NCBI RefSeq assembly: GCF_001593605.1
Contig: NZ_CP012836.1
Span: 1,864,501-1,928,500, forward strand
From: Algoriphagus sanaruensis
GTDB taxonomy: Bacteria; Bacteroidota; Bacteroidia; Cytophagales; Cyclobacteriaceae
DNA length: 64,000 nucleotides
Direction of reading: 5' to 3'
Every line of letters begins with the position of its first letter. The first letter of the stretch is position 1. The notes under the pieces are model-generated. The model was given only the letters and a program-made list of their open reading frames with translations, searched no databases and was not told where the DNA came from. Below, in pieces: positions 16,029 through 26,181 of this stretch. Made by a program: the position numbers and the translations under genes.

Positions 16029-17960
16029 ATGTTTGTCCTAACTCTTCTATTTGTTTCTTTTTTTCAAGCCCAAAGTCCATCGGATAGTTTGAAGGCTGAA
16101 TTAGCCAAAGAAAAATCTCCTGAAAAGCGATCAACCCTCTATTACCAATTGGCGAGAACCGTTTATGGTTCAGATCAAGATCTTGCAATTTTGTATGCGG
16201 ATTCGGCGTTTCAGGAGGCTAAAAACGCTGGCTCGCTCAAACAGCAGGCAAATGCTCTTAATGTTAAAGGTGTCTCCCAACTTATCAAATCCGAGTTTGA
16301 CCAATCGATGGCTTCCCACTTGGAAGCACTGAAAATCAGGGAGCAAATTCAGGATACTACTGGAATGGTTGAGTCTTATGTAAATATTGGAAACATTCTC
16401 TATCGAACGAGTAAAAGTTATGATGCCTCTCTCCAATATAAAAAGGGGGTTCGCTTGGCCAGAATGACGGATAATAGTCGTGCTTTGAGTTTACTTTATA
16501 ATAATCTAGGGAGTTATTTCAGGGATCGGTGGAAATCTACAGATGAGAAAATAGACTATGATTCTGCCATGTATTATCTAGGCGGAGCTCTGGAAATGAA
16601 AACCAAGCTTTCTGATAAGTCTGGAATGATCAATACCCTTGGAATGTTGACAGAGCTTGCACAGGCTGAGGGGAAATTTCAGGAGGCAGAGAATTTTTTA
16701 AAACAGGTTCTGGAAATTTCCGAAACCACGGATAATAAAGAATTGCAGATTTCGGCAAAGGTTGAAATGGGTGATTTTCTCCTCGAAAATGGGTCACCTT
16801 CGCGAGCGCTTCCTTTTTTTCTATCGGCTCATGAAATTGCCAAATCGATGGATTCGAAATTTCAAACTACACATACCTTGGGCTATCTGGCAAAGGTATA
16901 TGTAGCAATGGGGAATTACCCTAAGGCGGTAGAATATTACAAACAAAAAGTAGAAGCTGATTGGAAACTGCAAAACGAATCTAATCAAAAACTGGCCAAT
17001 GATTTATTGATCAAGTACGAGACTGAGAAAAAGGAATTGGAAAACCAACGACTCCTGGAGGAGCAGCGGTTCTTGGATCTGGATCTTCAGCGAAAAAATG
17101 AGCAATTGATAGCAGTTGGTCTGGCATTTCTAATCTTGATTGGAATTTATTTTTGGCAGCGCAAAAAGAAATTGGAATTAGCCAAAGCTCATCAGGACCT
17201 CAATCAATTACTTGCTCAAACCCAAGAGCAACACCAACAAATTGAACTTCAGGCTAAAGCGCTAGAGCAGTCCAATCAAGCTTTGAAAGAGTCAAACCGC
17301 ATCCGCGAGCGACTTTTTTCTGTGATTTCACATGATTTGAAGACGCCAATTACTACCCTTCAGACGGGTCTGGAGTATTGGTCAGATAAAATTTTAAGTC
17401 AGGAAGAATTTCAAGCGATTCTTCCCAAAATCATTACCCAGACTGAGACTGTTCGGGCTTTGATGGAAAACCTGCTCGAGTGGTCACAAGCACAGTTGGA
17501 TTACTCTAAAATCAGTGCCTCGGAAGTTGACCTTCATGCTTTAGTTCAAGAATTAATTGGGATTCTGAAGCAAACCAGTGAATCCAAGGGACTCAATTTT
17601 GTGAATGAAATTCCCGAGGGGCATTTGATAAATACAGACCAAGATCGACTCGCTTTTATATTGAGAAACCTTATCTCCAATGCGATCAAATACACGCCAA
17701 GTGGAGGAACCGTTAGCTTAGGTTTAGATCCAGATCATAGGCATTCCATTTATGTGGCTGATACTGGTATTGGAATGAGTCAGGAACAAATTAGTGCCTT
17801 GTTTTCTGGAAAAATCACCTCTAAAAAAGGAACCAAAGGAGAAAAGGGGACTGGTATTGGCTTAATCCTTTGTAAGGAGTTTGCGGAAAGTATTGGCGCA
17901 AGACTAAAAGTCAGGAGCCAAGAAAATCAAGGTTCGGTATTCATTATCTTGATGGATTAA
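16029..17960 (+). CDS. TPR-containing sensor histidine kinase
   Basis: Start set at ATG 16029, giving a short signal-like N-terminus (MFVLTLLFVSFFQAQ); the longer frame begins with TTG before the promoter element. About 643 residues: periplasmic TPR-like repeats (roughly 20-330), a membrane helix (LIAVGLAFLILIGIYFW), a coiled coil, then a HisKA domain with the H-box SVISHDLKTPITTL (His about 435) and a complete HATPase (LISNAIKYTPSGG, DTGIGMS, GTGIGLILCKEF). This is the common Bacteroidota two-component sensor plan in which periplasmic TPRs feed into the kinase. No response regulator is adjacent, so it is an orphan kinase. Confidence 0.88.
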   Translation: MFVLTLLFVSFFQAQSPSDSLKAELAKEKSPEKRSTLYYQLARTVYGSDQDLAILYADSAFQEAKNAGSLKQQANALNVKGVSQLIKSEFDQSMASHLEALKIREQIQDTTGMVESYVNIGNILYRTSKSYDASLQYKKGVRLARMTDNSRALSLLYNNLGSYFRDRWKSTDEKIDYDSAMYYLGGALEMKTKLSDKSGMINTLGMLTELAQAEGKFQEAENFLKQVLEISETTDNKELQISAKVEMGDFLLENGSPSRALPFFLSAHEIAKSMDSKFQTTHTLGYLAKVYVAMGNYPKAVEYYKQKVEADWKLQNESNQKLANDLLIKYETEKKELENQRLLEEQRFLDLDLQRKNEQLIAVGLAFLILIGIYFWQRKKKLELAKAHQDLNQLLAQTQEQHQQIELQAKALEQSNQALKESNRIRERLFSVISHDLKTPITTLQTGLEYWSDKILSQEEFQAILPKIITQTETVRALMENLLEWSQAQLDYSKISASEVDLHALVQELIGILKQTSESKGLNFVNEIPEGHLINTDQDRLAFILRNLISNAIKYTPSGGTVSLGLDPDHRHSIYVADTGIGMSQEQISALFSGKITSKKGTKGEKGTGIGLILCKEFAESIGARLKVRSQENQGSVFIILMD

Positions 17961-18023
17961 AGAACGCTTGGTAATAGGGTTTTAACTTTTTATCCGTTTC
18001 AAAATCGCTGAAGGTTTATAAAT

Positions 18024-18057
18024 AAAAAATCCAGAGTCTTCCGGCTCTGGATTTTTT
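18024..18057. terminator. Bidirectional terminator
   Basis: AAAAAATCCAGAG/CTCTGGATTTTTT stem with T-runs on both strands, between the convergent kinase gene and the nucleotidyltransferase gene. Confidence 0.85.
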
Positions 18058-18111
18058 GTCAAATCTTACTACTTAATTATCAGTGCAAATCAGAGACTTT
18101 TTTCTCGGGAA

Positions 18112-18444
18112 TCATCTGGAAAATTCAACCTTTTGCTCAAAAAGCGTCTTTCCATATTTATCAATATGATTGACCAATTCCGGATTATCTATTTGATGAA
18201 AAAGAGAAAGGTCAATTTGGTAAGGAAGAAGAAGATCGTCTAACTCGTTTTCGATTCGAAGCAATTCAGTTAAACCAAGCTTTTTTCCGATGAGAGTAAG
18301 ATCGATATCGGAATTGTATCGAAAGTTCCCCATTGCTCTAGAACCATAGATTATCGCTTTTTCCAATTCTGGGAATCCTGATAAAACCCCTTGAATTTGG
18401 ACTATTGTTTCCGGTTTAAGACCATAATTAGATTTAACCTCCAT
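18112..18444 (-). CDS. mntA: MNT-domain nucleotidyltransferase antitoxin (MntA-like)
   Basis: A 110-residue minimal nucleotidyltransferase. The active-site motif is complete: GSRAMGNFRYNSDID, i.e. GSX10DXD with Asp46 and Asp48. In characterised MntA/HepT modules this enzyme transfers AMP to a tyrosine of the HEPN toxin and so silences it. The gene overlaps the end of the HEPN partner by 11 nt (18434-18444), the normal toxin-first order for this class. Transcription comes from the partner's promoter. Confidence 0.88.
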   Translation of the reverse strand: MEVKSNYGLKPETIVQIQGVLSGFPELEKAIIYGSRAMGNFRYNSDIDLTLIGKKLGLTELLRIENELDDLLLPYQIDLSLFHQIDNPELVNHIDKYGKTLFEQKVEFSR

Positions 18445-18850
18445 CTTTAAGTTGATTCATTTTATTCTCTAAGTCCAAAAATAAGCTGAAATAGCTGTTG
18501 GTGATTTTATCAGCGATTCCATCTGCAATTTCCTGATTGTAGGTATGGGAAGACTGGTTTCGACTTTTGATCATTTCCATCCAGCCATCTCCGTCTCTGA
18601 TAAGCCCTTTTCGAAATGCCTCCCGCGATGCATCCCTAGATCCTGTAATGTCTGGATTGCCTTGGAAGGCAAAATAATCTTTCAGTACATTCCAAGCCAA
18701 TTCATGCGTAAACTCAAATGCTTGAATCAATCCTTGTTCCTCCAAATCTGATAAGGGACGTTCCTTTGACAGATTCACTGCATTCTCCAACTGTCGAAGT
18801 GCCTTTGAAAAGTTTGCCAATCGTTGCTGCCAGCGGATTTTGGTGTTCAT
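18434..18850 (-). CDS. hepT: HEPN-domain toxin (HepT / HI0074 family)
   Basis: A 138-residue all-helical protein of the HI0074 family (nucleotidyltransferase substrate-binding protein). The conserved catalytic motif is SRNQSSHTY: Arg97, His102 and Tyr104 form RX4HXY, the RNase site plus the tyrosine that the MNT partner modifies. The EFTHELAWNVLKDYF helix is also typical. The pair most likely acts as a type VII toxin-antitoxin or abortive-infection module. No phage or plasmid genes adjoin it. Confidence 0.87.
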   Translation of the reverse strand: MNTKIRWQQRLANFSKALRQLENAVNLSKERPLSDLEEQGLIQAFEFTHELAWNVLKDYFAFQGNPDITGSRDASREAFRKGLIRDGDGWMEMIKSRNQSSHTYNQEIADGIADKITNSYFSLFLDLENKMNQLKDGG

Positions 18851-18898
18851 AGAAACAATTTAATTGATTATTCTTAAACCCTTGGAGGGTTGTGAAAG

Positions 18899-18928
18899 AA
18901 AAATCCAGTGCCCTTCGACACTGGATTT
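18899..18928 (-). terminator. Terminator of valS
   Basis: AAATCCAGTG/CACTGGATTT stem, 8-nt loop, with a run of Ts on the minus strand, about 100 nt past the valS stop. Confidence 0.75.
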
Positions 18929-19029
18929 GATCTAATCCGCAGACTTCAGCGACTTTTTCGGTACTGATAAGCGAGAAATACTGTTCAAAATAAAATCTTT
19001 CGAGTCTGCCTCAGTGAACGCAAAGGTTT

Positions 19030-21663
19030 TTAACCCAACTTCGCCAGACTTTCTTCCAAGGCTTTGATTTTTGCCTCGGCGTCAGCTTGTTTTTTGCGCT
19101 CCATCTCGATGACTTGAGCTGGAGCTCCCTCTACAAATCGCTCATTACTCAATTTTTTCATGACGGAAGCCAAGAATCCTTGGGTGTATTCCAGCTCTTT
19201 TTTCAAGTTGGCTTTTTCTTCTTCCACATTTATGGAGTCACCCATTGGGATAAAACACTCATCTGACTTGACGACAAAACTCATCGCGTTATCCACCTTT
19301 TCAGCAAAGTTGAGCGAAGAAAGATTGGCAAGTTTTGTCAAAACTGCCGCAAAACGGCTGTAGAGCTCTGGGTTTTTCGCATTGATGCTTAAGTCAAGCG
19401 CTTCTTTAGGGGACATTCCTTTGGAGGCGCGAAGGTTTCTCACTTGAGATACTACTTCGAATACCTGGGCGGCTTCTTCAATTATTTTTGGATCAAAGGA
19501 ATTTGCCTCAGGCCAAGCTGCCAAAATCAAAGATTCCTCTACCGTTCTTTCGTTGATCTGATGCCAAATCTCTTCCGTGATAAATGGCATGAATGGATGC
19601 AAGAGTTTTAAGATTCCTTCGAAGAACTCAATAGTCTTATCATAGGTCGCTTGATCGATTGGATGCTGATAGGCAGGCTTGATCATTTCCAAATACCAAG
19701 AACAGAAGTCATCCCAAACCAGTTTGTAGGTAGACATCAGGGCATCGGAGATTCTGAATTTTTCAAAATGCTCATTGATCTCTGCTAAGCCTTGGTTGAA
19801 CCGGTTTTCGAACCATTCCAAACTTGCAGCATTTGCAGTTCCGTCTAGATTAGGGTCGATTTCCCAACCTTTCACCAATCGGAAGGCATTCCAGATTTTA
19901 TTGGCAAAGTTTCGGCCTTGCTCAACAAGCTTTTCGTCAAAAGGAAGGTCGTTTCCGGCAGGAGATGAGAACAGCATTCCTGTTCGAACACCATCAGCGC
20001 CAAATTGAGCGATCAAGTCTAGCGGATCAGGCGAGTTGCCCAAAGACTTTGACATTTTTCTGCCCAATTTATCTCGGACGATCCCAGTGAGGTACACATT
20101 TCGAAACGGCTTTTCACCCGTATACTCATAACCCGCAATGATCATTCTCGCCACCCAGAAAAATAGAATCTCAGGAGCGGTAACCAAGTCATTGGTTGGG
20201 TAGTAGTACTTCAGTTCTTCGTTTGGCTTACCAGTAGAAAACACTTCGGTGTCAAAAACTGAAATTGGCCATAACCAAGAGCTAAACCAGGTATCCAGCA
20301 CATCCTCATCTTGCTTCAAATCGGCAAGTGTCCAGCTTTTACCATACTGAGAATTAGCTTGCTCCAAGGCTTCTTCGGCAGTCTTGGCTACGACAAATTC
20401 TCCGTTTGGAAGGTAGAAAGCAGGGATTCGGTGACCCCACCAAAGCTGTCTAGAAATACACCAGTCCCTCACATTCTCCATCCAAACCCGGTACATGTTT
20501 TTGAATTTTGGTGGGTGAAGCTGGATGACATCATCCATGACTGAAGTGAAGGCAGGCTTGGTGATTTCATCCATTTTAAGGAACCACTGCAAGGAAAGCT
20601 TAGGTTCGATCACTGCATCGGAACGCTCAGAATGTCCTACGTTCGATTTGTAATCCTCAATTTTTTCAAGTTGACCCGCTTCGTCAAGGAGCTTTCCGAT
20701 TTTTTTACGGGCAATAAATCGATCTTCACCAACTAGGATTTGAGCTTTCTCGTTGAGCGTTCCGTTATCGTTTAGTATGTCAATGACCTCCAGTTTGTGC
20801 TTGATGCCGAGTTCGTAGTCATTGATATCATGGGCAGGAGTCACTTTCAAGCAGCCGGTACCAAATTCCATGTCCACATAATCATCCTCAATAATTGGAA
20901 TAGCCCGATTGATCAAAGGAATAATTGCTTTTTTACCTTTTAGGTGAGTAAATCGAGGATCATTGGGATTGATACAGATCGCCACGTCAGCCATGATGGT
21001 CTCAGGACGTGTGGTCGCAATGGTCAAAAACTCATCAGTTGTTCCTTCGATTTGGTACTTGATGTAGTAGAGCTTGGAGGAAATTTCCTTCATGATCACC
21101 TCATCATCGGAAAGTGCAGTTTGTCCCTTTGGATCCCAGTTAACCATTCGGATGCCACGGTAGATTTTTCCCTTTTTGTATAAATCCACAAAAACAGAAA
21201 TTACCGCATCGCTCAATCCTGGGTCCATGGTAAATGCCGTTCGATCCCAGTCACAAGAAGCTCCAAGCTTTTTGAGCTGCTCTAGGATGATTCCTCCGTA
21301 TTTTTCTTTCCATTCCCAAGCATGCTTCAGGAATTCCTCTCTGGAGATATCCTTTTTTTCAATCCCTTTTTCTTTCAAGAGTTGAACCACCTTCGTTTCG
21401 GTCGCAATAGAAGCATGATCAGTTCCAGGTACCCAGCAGGCATTTTTACCCTGCATTCTTGCGCGTCGGATCAGTACGTCTTGAATGGTATTGTTCAGCA
21501 TATGGCCCATGTGGAGGACGCCAGTGACGTTAGGCGGAGGAATGACAATCGTGTACGGTTCCTTGCTGTGGTCAATGTGAGAGGAAAAGAGCTTATGCTC
21601 CATCCAGTAGGCGTACCATTTGGCCTCGGCAGCTGCCGGTTCGTATTTGCTGGCAATAGACAT
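19030..21663 (-). CDS. valS: Valyl-tRNA synthetase
   Basis: An 877-residue class Ia synthetase of normal length. Catalytic HIGH-type motif HMGH at residues 51-54 in [11 protein letters not shown], the KMSKS loop in [14 protein letters not shown], a CP1 editing domain ([14 protein letters not shown] and the [14 protein letters not shown] motif) and a C-terminal coiled coil ([14 protein letters not shown] onward) that binds tRNA. It charges tRNA-Val in the cytoplasm. Start ATG 21663 is used; a longer frame begins with a TTG at 21690 that lies in the promoter. It is a single-gene unit. Confidence 0.97.
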   Translation of the reverse strand: MSIASKYEPAAAEAKWYAYWMEHKLFSSHIDHSKEPYTIVIPPPNVTGVLHMGHMLNNTIQDVLIRRARMQGKNACWVPGTDHASIATETKVVQLLKEKGIEKKDISREEFLKHAWEWKEKYGGIILEQLKKLGASCDWDRTAFTMDPGLSDAVISVFVDLYKKGKIYRGIRMVNWDPKGQTALSDDEVIMKEISSKLYYIKYQIEGTTDEFLTIATTRPETIMADVAICINPNDPRFTHLKGKKAIIPLINRAIPIIEDDYVDMEFGTGCLKVTPAHDINDYELGIKHKLEVIDILNDNGTLNEKAQILVGEDRFIARKKIGKLLDEAGQLEKIEDYKSNVGHSERSDAVIEPKLSLQWFLKMDEITKPAFTSVMDDVIQLHPPKFKNMYRVWMENVRDWCISRQLWWGHRIPAFYLPNGEFVVAKTAEEALEQANSQYGKSWTLADLKQDEDVLDTWFSSWLWPISVFDTEVFSTGKPNEELKYYYPTNDLVTAPEILFFWVARMIIAGYEYTGEKPFRNVYLTGIVRDKLGRKMSKSLGNSPDPLDLIAQFGADGVRTGMLFSSPAGNDLPFDEKLVEQGRNFANKIWNAFRLVKGWEIDPNLDGTANAASLEWFENRFNQGLAEINEHFEKFRISDALMSTYKLVWDDFCSWYLEMIKPAYQHPIDQATYDKTIEFFEGILKLLHPFMPFITEEIWHQINERTVEESLILAAWPEANSFDPKIIEEAAQVFEVVSQVRNLRASKGMSPKEALDLSINAKNPELYSRFAAVLTKLANLSSLNFAEKVDNAMSFVVKSDECFIPMGDSINVEEEKANLKKELEYTQGFLASVMKKLSNERFVEGAPAQVIEMERKKQADAEAKIKALEESLAKLG

Positions 21664-21687
21664 ACTTGGTGTGTTTTTTCGAAGGGG

Positions 21688-21695
21688 CAAAAATA
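21688..21695 (-). promoter_or_regulatory. -7 element of valS
   Basis: Minus-strand TATTTTTG, perfect TAnnTTTG, 25 nt before the start codon. Confidence 0.6.
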
Positions 21696-21885
21696 GGTGA
21701 AAAAGCCCAAAAGGCCTTGGTGGAAGTTGGAGATTTGGTCCTTGCCAAGCATCAAAAGGTACTTTGGGAAGTAAATAGTTGTGCCTTACCTGCTTCGCAT
21801 GTAATAGATGCTAAAAAATGGGGCTTTTGAAGTAAAGTGGTTGAATGGAAAATTGGAGTTCGATTCCAAAATCAAATAGAACACT

Positions 21886-21913
21886 AAAAAAGACCGACAT
21901 CACTGCCGGTCTT
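21886..21913 (-). terminator. Terminator of the CocE-type hydrolase gene
   Basis: AAGACCG/CGGTCTT stem with a 10-nt loop and six Ts on the minus strand. Confidence 0.7.
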
Positions 21914-21936
21914 CTTGCTATTTGAGAATTGGGGGA

Positions 21937-23823
21937 TTATTTCTTAATCATTGGAAGGATAATTCTGCTTTGGAATTTCCCTCCATGATGGATGGAATTA
22001 GTAGCGATTTTTCCTTCAGATTCATCGTAATTGTTGCCTCCAGTATTCATGTTTCGATCAAAGCGAGGGAAGTTTGAAGAACTTACTTCAATCCGAATGC
22101 GGTGTCCTTTTTCGAAATAATTGGAGGTACTCATTGGAGTCATTTTGATTTCATAGACTTTTCCACTTTCCATAAATACCTCTTTGTCATACCCTTCTCG
22201 ATACCGGACTCGCTGGATCGTTTCGTCCAGATTGTAAGCTTTGCCATCAGGATATACATCGATCAACTTGATAGTCACATCAGTATCGAGCACATCTGAA
22301 GACAAATACAAAAGGCTCTCAATAAACCCAGAAACTTCCACACCTTCAGCCAGTGGCTCCGAAGTATAGACTAAAATATCATCGCGAAGTTCCATTTCAC
22401 TTTGATCCATGGCACCACCCTGCACCGCGTTTCCTGTACAGCATACATTGCCGCCATAGGAATTGACAGGATTCATGGGGTCGTAAGTAAAGGTGTCCTT
22501 GGCTTCGGATTTTGGAGCTTTTGTTACCAATTTTCCATCTCCATTTCGGGTATTTGCTTTTCCTTGAGAATCCAAGAAGAATGAAGTCATCACCGCATCT
22601 TTGGGAGGCCAGACCTCTGAGGATTGCCATTTGTTAATTCCCATGGTGTAATAGGTGACCTTAGGTAGCTTAGCGATTGTTCCGCTTTCGTCTTTTCCTT
22701 TGAGCCAAAGGTCAAACCAAGCTGTAATCACTTCGTCGTAGTTCCAGCGGGCATCACCTACACTTCGTTCACCAACGATGGTATTTTCTGTAGCTCGGGT
22801 GTATGAACAATGCAAAACAGGTGCAATGACAAGATATTGGTTGTCTCTAGCCATTTGACTGATGGCATTTTGACGGGCATGATTATATAAAGCGATATTA
22901 GGCGAAGAAGAGACGTCATACCAAGAAACAAACCACATGCTTGGCGTGTCAAAAGGCATGGTGTCATGGTAAAGTCCTCCCTGAAACCACCGAGGATCAT
23001 TAGGTTTTCGGGTAATCATTTCCTCGTAAATGCCTCTTGGACCGTTCACATTTTTGATGATATCCTGTACGGGAAGGTGTGAAAGCCCTTCTTTCCAATC
23101 CACCCGAGGGTATTCTGGTGCCATATCGTAAAACCGCTGCAATCGGAGCAAATCTTCTTGCGCAATCCCTGGCTGAAGTCTCGGAGCCATTGGGTCATGC
23201 TGGGTACTGTAAAGCCAAGCGGTAAATAACATTTGACCAGCTCCGCCACGGTACCAATTTCCTTGCTCATAAAAATCCCCGATCTTGCCCACTCCAGCTC
23301 CAAATCCCTGAGGCACCATGGCTCCCAAGGCCGGATGTTGAAGTGAGGCAGCTGCCATTTGCCATTCTGCTGTCGAAGAGCAACCTAGTAATCCGATTTT
23401 GCCATTGCTCCAGGATTGCTTCGACATCCACTCAAAGGCATCATAGCTGTCCGTGAGAGGCGTACCCAAAATGTCCCAATTTCCTTCTGAGAAAAATCGT
23501 CCACGCTCATTTTGAACCACATAGGCGTAGCCTTTTTTGACCCAATCCAGTGCAGTTTGGAGAGTTCGTGTATTCATCTCCCCATTTCCATACGTGTTGA
23601 AATTGTAAGGGGTGCGAGAAAAGACTACAGGAACCTTTTTGTCGCCTTTTGGTCGATAGATGTCTGTGGCTAATCGGGTACCATCCCGCATGGGCATCAT
23701 GACTTTTTGGTCAATAATCGCTACCTCATCGAGCTGAACTAGGATGGGCTTTTCTTGTGCCAGAAGTGAAGCATTTCCTCCTAATAGGAGGATAAGCAAC
23801 AGGACTTTAAGGATTAATTTCAT
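21937..23823 (-). CDS. Secreted CocE/NonD-family (S15) hydrolase
   Basis: A 628-residue protein with signal peptide ([20 protein letters not shown]). The N-terminal alpha/beta-hydrolase of the X-Pro dipeptidyl-peptidase S15 type opens with [18 protein letters not shown]; the nucleophile serine is in [12 protein letters not shown] (CSS rather than the commoner GGSYGG), and the C-terminal galactose-binding jelly roll (PC_PepX-C) starts near residue 470 and includes [18 protein letters not shown] and [17 protein letters not shown]. The family covers cocaine esterase, glutaryl-7-ACA acylases and peptidases; the true substrate here is unknown. A 7-of-8 -7 element is present at 23840-23847. Confidence 0.88.
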   Translation of the reverse strand: MKLILKVLLLILLLGGNASLLAQEKPILVQLDEVAIIDQKVMMPMRDGTRLATDIYRPKGDKKVPVVFSRTPYNFNTYGNGEMNTRTLQTALDWVKKGYAYVVQNERGRFFSEGNWDILGTPLTDSYDAFEWMSKQSWSNGKIGLLGCSSTAEWQMAAASLQHPALGAMVPQGFGAGVGKIGDFYEQGNWYRGGAGQMLFTAWLYSTQHDPMAPRLQPGIAQEDLLRLQRFYDMAPEYPRVDWKEGLSHLPVQDIIKNVNGPRGIYEEMITRKPNDPRWFQGGLYHDTMPFDTPSMWFVSWYDVSSSPNIALYNHARQNAISQMARDNQYLVIAPVLHCSYTRATENTIVGERSVGDARWNYDEVITAWFDLWLKGKDESGTIAKLPKVTYYTMGINKWQSSEVWPPKDAVMTSFFLDSQGKANTRNGDGKLVTKAPKSEAKDTFTYDPMNPVNSYGGNVCCTGNAVQGGAMDQSEMELRDDILVYTSEPLAEGVEVSGFIESLLYLSSDVLDTDVTIKLIDVYPDGKAYNLDETIQRVRYREGYDKEVFMESGKVYEIKMTPMSTSNYFEKGHRIRIEVSSSNFPRFDRNMNTGGNNYDESEGKIATNSIHHGGKFQSRIILPMIKK

Positions 23824-23839
23824 AAAAGAGTGGAATTGA

Positions 23840-23847
23840 TAAAGGTA
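23840..23847 (-). promoter_or_regulatory. Possible -7 element for the CocE-type gene
   Basis: Minus-strand TACCTTTA, 7 of 8 match, 17 nt before the ATG at 23823. Confidence 0.3.
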
Positions 23848-23965
23848 AGTTAGTGTACAAAATTTAATTTGGTTTTGATTTTTTATAAAAGGTTGGCTAG
23901 AAGAGAGTTGAGGTTTAAAGAGAGTTAATGGTCGGATGTTAATTTTTCATTTTGGCTGATGTGGC

Positions 23966-23973
23966 TAACTTTG
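23966..23973 (+). promoter_or_regulatory. -7 element of fumarylacetoacetase gene
   Basis: TAACTTTG, perfect TAnnTTTG, 19 nt before the ATG at 23993. Confidence 0.6.
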
Positions 23974-23992
23974 CCCCTTCAAAGTTTTTATC

Positions 23993-25261
23993 ATGACCGA
24001 AAGTGCAATGCCTGCCTTGAGTACTTGGGTAGAAGTTCCAAAGAATTCTGACTTCACTATTTACAACTTGCCGTTTGGTGTCTTTAAGAATAAAAAGCTT
24101 AGTCCCAGAATTGGTATAGCCATTGGAGACAAAATCGTGGACTTGAGTGTGCTCGATCAAGAGGGGTTCTTTTCTGCTATGTTTTTGCCGGAAGGAATTT
24201 TCCTCAAAGACTCTCTAAATGAATTAATTGCATTGGGTAAAACCCAAACCAAAAAAATTCGAGAGCGAGTTCAGCAGCTTTTACTGGCAGATAATGAGGA
24301 GCTTCGGGATCATTCCGCTCGTGGAAAAGTCATGGTCAACCGAAAGGAGGCAGAAATGCTCCTTCCGGTCAAAATTGGTGATTACACGGATTTTTATTCA
24401 AGCATTGAGCATGCGACCAATGTTGGGAAGATGTTTCGAGATCCAGAAAACGCTTTATTGCCCAACTGGAAGCACCTCCCTGTAGGATACCATGGCCGTG
24501 CCTCTTCGATTGTAGTTTCGGGTACTCCAATTCATCGGCCGAAAGGGCAGTTCAAAGATCCCGATATGGAAAAGCCAGTCTTTGGTCCAAGTCGCCGATT
24601 GGACTTTGAATTGGAATTGGCATTTATCACTGGAAAGCCCACCAAGCTCGGGGATTCGGTGAGTACTGCGGAAGCAGAAGAATATATTTTCGGATTTGTG
24701 CTGTTTAATGATTGGTCTGCTCGTGATATTCAGGCTTGGGAATATGTGCCTTTGGGCCCCTTTTTAGGGAAAAATTTTGGTTCATCCATTTCTCCTTGGG
24801 TAGTTACTGTTGAAGCCTTGGAGCCTTTCCGAGTAGCTGGACCAACTCAAGATCCAGAGGTTTTGGATTATTTAAAATGCGAGCAAGAACATAGCTTCGA
24901 TATCAACTTGGAAGTGCACATTCAACCCGAAGGCAAGAAGGCTTCCAAGGTTTGTTCCTCCAATTTTAAATACATGTATTGGAATATAGCCCAGCAGCTT
25001 GCTCATCATACCGTCAACGGATGTAATATCAATGTTGGGGATATGATGGCCTCGGGGACTATTTCTGGTTCGACAGAGGATTCCTTTGGGTCTATGCTAG
25101 AGCTGAGTTGGAAAGGAACCAAGCCCGTACAACTAGAAGATGGGGAAGAGCGGAAATTTATAGAAGACGGTGATACCGTGATTATGAAAGGGTTTGCTGA
25201 AAAAGATGGAGTTCGCGTAGGATTTGGCGAAGTCAGTGGGCAAATTCTTCCAGCTAAATAA
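23993..25261 (+). CDS. fahA: Fumarylacetoacetase
   Basis: A 422-residue enzyme of normal length for the family. The N-terminal SH3-like domain (FTIYNLPFGVFKNKKLSPRIG) is followed by the catalytic fold with DFYSSIEHATNVGKMFR, LPVGYHGRASSIVVSGTP, the metal ligands in FELELAFITGK and NDWSARDIQAWEYVPLGPF, and the late GTISGSTEDSFGSMLE. It hydrolyses fumarylacetoacetate to fumarate and acetoacetate, the last step of tyrosine and phenylalanine breakdown, in the cytoplasm. The other pathway genes (hpd, hmgA) are not in the window. It is a single-gene unit. Confidence 0.96.
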   Translation: MTESAMPALSTWVEVPKNSDFTIYNLPFGVFKNKKLSPRIGIAIGDKIVDLSVLDQEGFFSAMFLPEGIFLKDSLNELIALGKTQTKKIRERVQQLLLADNEELRDHSARGKVMVNRKEAEMLLPVKIGDYTDFYSSIEHATNVGKMFRDPENALLPNWKHLPVGYHGRASSIVVSGTPIHRPKGQFKDPDMEKPVFGPSRRLDFELELAFITGKPTKLGDSVSTAEAEEYIFGFVLFNDWSARDIQAWEYVPLGPFLGKNFGSSISPWVVTVEALEPFRVAGPTQDPEVLDYLKCEQEHSFDINLEVHIQPEGKKASKVCSSNFKYMYWNIAQQLAHHTVNGCNINVGDMMASGTISGSTEDSFGSMLELSWKGTKPVQLEDGEERKFIEDGDTVIMKGFAEKDGVRVGFGEVSGQILPAK

Positions 25262-25298
25262 AAAAAGGCCTCAATTTTTAAAATTGAGGCCTTTTTTA
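25262..25298. terminator. Bidirectional terminator
   Basis: Long stem AAAAAGGCCTCAATTTTT/AAAATTGAGGCCTTTTT between the convergent fumarylacetoacetase and phosphodiesterase genes, with T-runs in both directions. Confidence 0.85.
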
Positions 25299-26081
25299 TT
25301 AGCGTAGGTCCTTGATGACCGTAAATAAAAGCTCTGGCTCATCGGTCGTGATAAAATTGACCTGTTGCTCCAAAAGCCAAGCCATATCTTCCAAAAGATT
25401 CACCGTCCAGGCATTAGTTGTTAATCCCAGTTCATGCGCTTCTTTAATCCACTCCGGTTTGTTTTTGAGAACTCGGATATTGTAATCAAATCCAAAGAAC
25501 CCGTCTTCCTTTAATTGAGCAGGTGATTTATCTCCTGTCAAATAAGCCACACGAGCTTTTGGGTCGGTTGCAATTGCTTTTTTTCCGCCTTCGTAGCTGA
25601 ACGTGATGTAGTCGACCCATTCTTGAGCTCCTAATTCATGAACAGTTTGCACAGCCTTTTCGCCGACTTGTTCCGAGCGCTCCACGCTAACTCGAGAGGG
25701 TTTGAACTCTAGGATCAATTTGGTTCCTCTTTGCTTCATTCCCTCAGTAAGGTATTCTTTGAGGGTGGGAATCTGCTCTCCATTAGCCATTTTTTGGCTG
25801 AGAAGCTGCTCGTAAGTACTGGACTCAATGTCCATTCCCATAAACTCATGGTCATGGTTGACCACCAAAACTCCATCAGCAGTCATCCAAACGTCAAACT
25901 CGGAGCCTTCACATCCAAGTCGAATAGCTTCTCGAAGAGATGCAAGGGAGTTTTGAGGATTGCCTTGAGCCTTCCAAGCTCCACGGTGAGCAATCACTTT
26001 ATTCGAATGAAAGGTGTTTTGGGCAAAGCTGGATAGCATGGTCAATAGAAAAAGGATAGTTCCAAGCACAAGTTTAGACAT
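25299..26081 (-). CDS. Secreted glycerophosphodiester phosphodiesterase
   Basis: A 260-residue GDPD-family TIM barrel with a signal peptide (MSKLVLGTILFLLTMLSSFAQ). Catalytic residues are visible: HRGAW (first catalytic His), GSEFDVWMTADG (metal-binding Glu and Asp) and VVNHDHEF (second His). ILEFKPSRV carries the metal-binding Glu. Such enzymes release glycerol-3-phosphate from deacylated phospholipids in the periplasm. It reads away from the GH3 gene region boundary; 100 nt separate it from the beta-glucosidase end at 26182, so the two may be co-transcribed. Confidence 0.92.
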   Translation of the reverse strand: MSKLVLGTILFLLTMLSSFAQNTFHSNKVIAHRGAWKAQGNPQNSLASLREAIRLGCEGSEFDVWMTADGVLVVNHDHEFMGMDIESSTYEQLLSQKMANGEQIPTLKEYLTEGMKQRGTKLILEFKPSRVSVERSEQVGEKAVQTVHELGAQEWVDYITFSYEGGKKAIATDPKARVAYLTGDKSPAQLKEDGFFGFDYNIRVLKNKPEWIKEAHELGLTTNAWTVNLLEDMAWLLEQQVNFITTDEPELLFTVIKDLR

Positions 26082-26181
26082 AGGATTTATTCTAAAGGGT
26101 TATGTGCTTAAAACTATCCAATTTGCTTCGATTCTCAGGTGAAGGTTTAGAAATTTTACCAAAACTTCATCCTAGAAATCC

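Noticed and set aside
21669..21829. Plus-strand frame of about 53 codons from a GTG upstream of valS
   Set aside because: It spans the valS promoter, has no ATG and no conserved-looking features.
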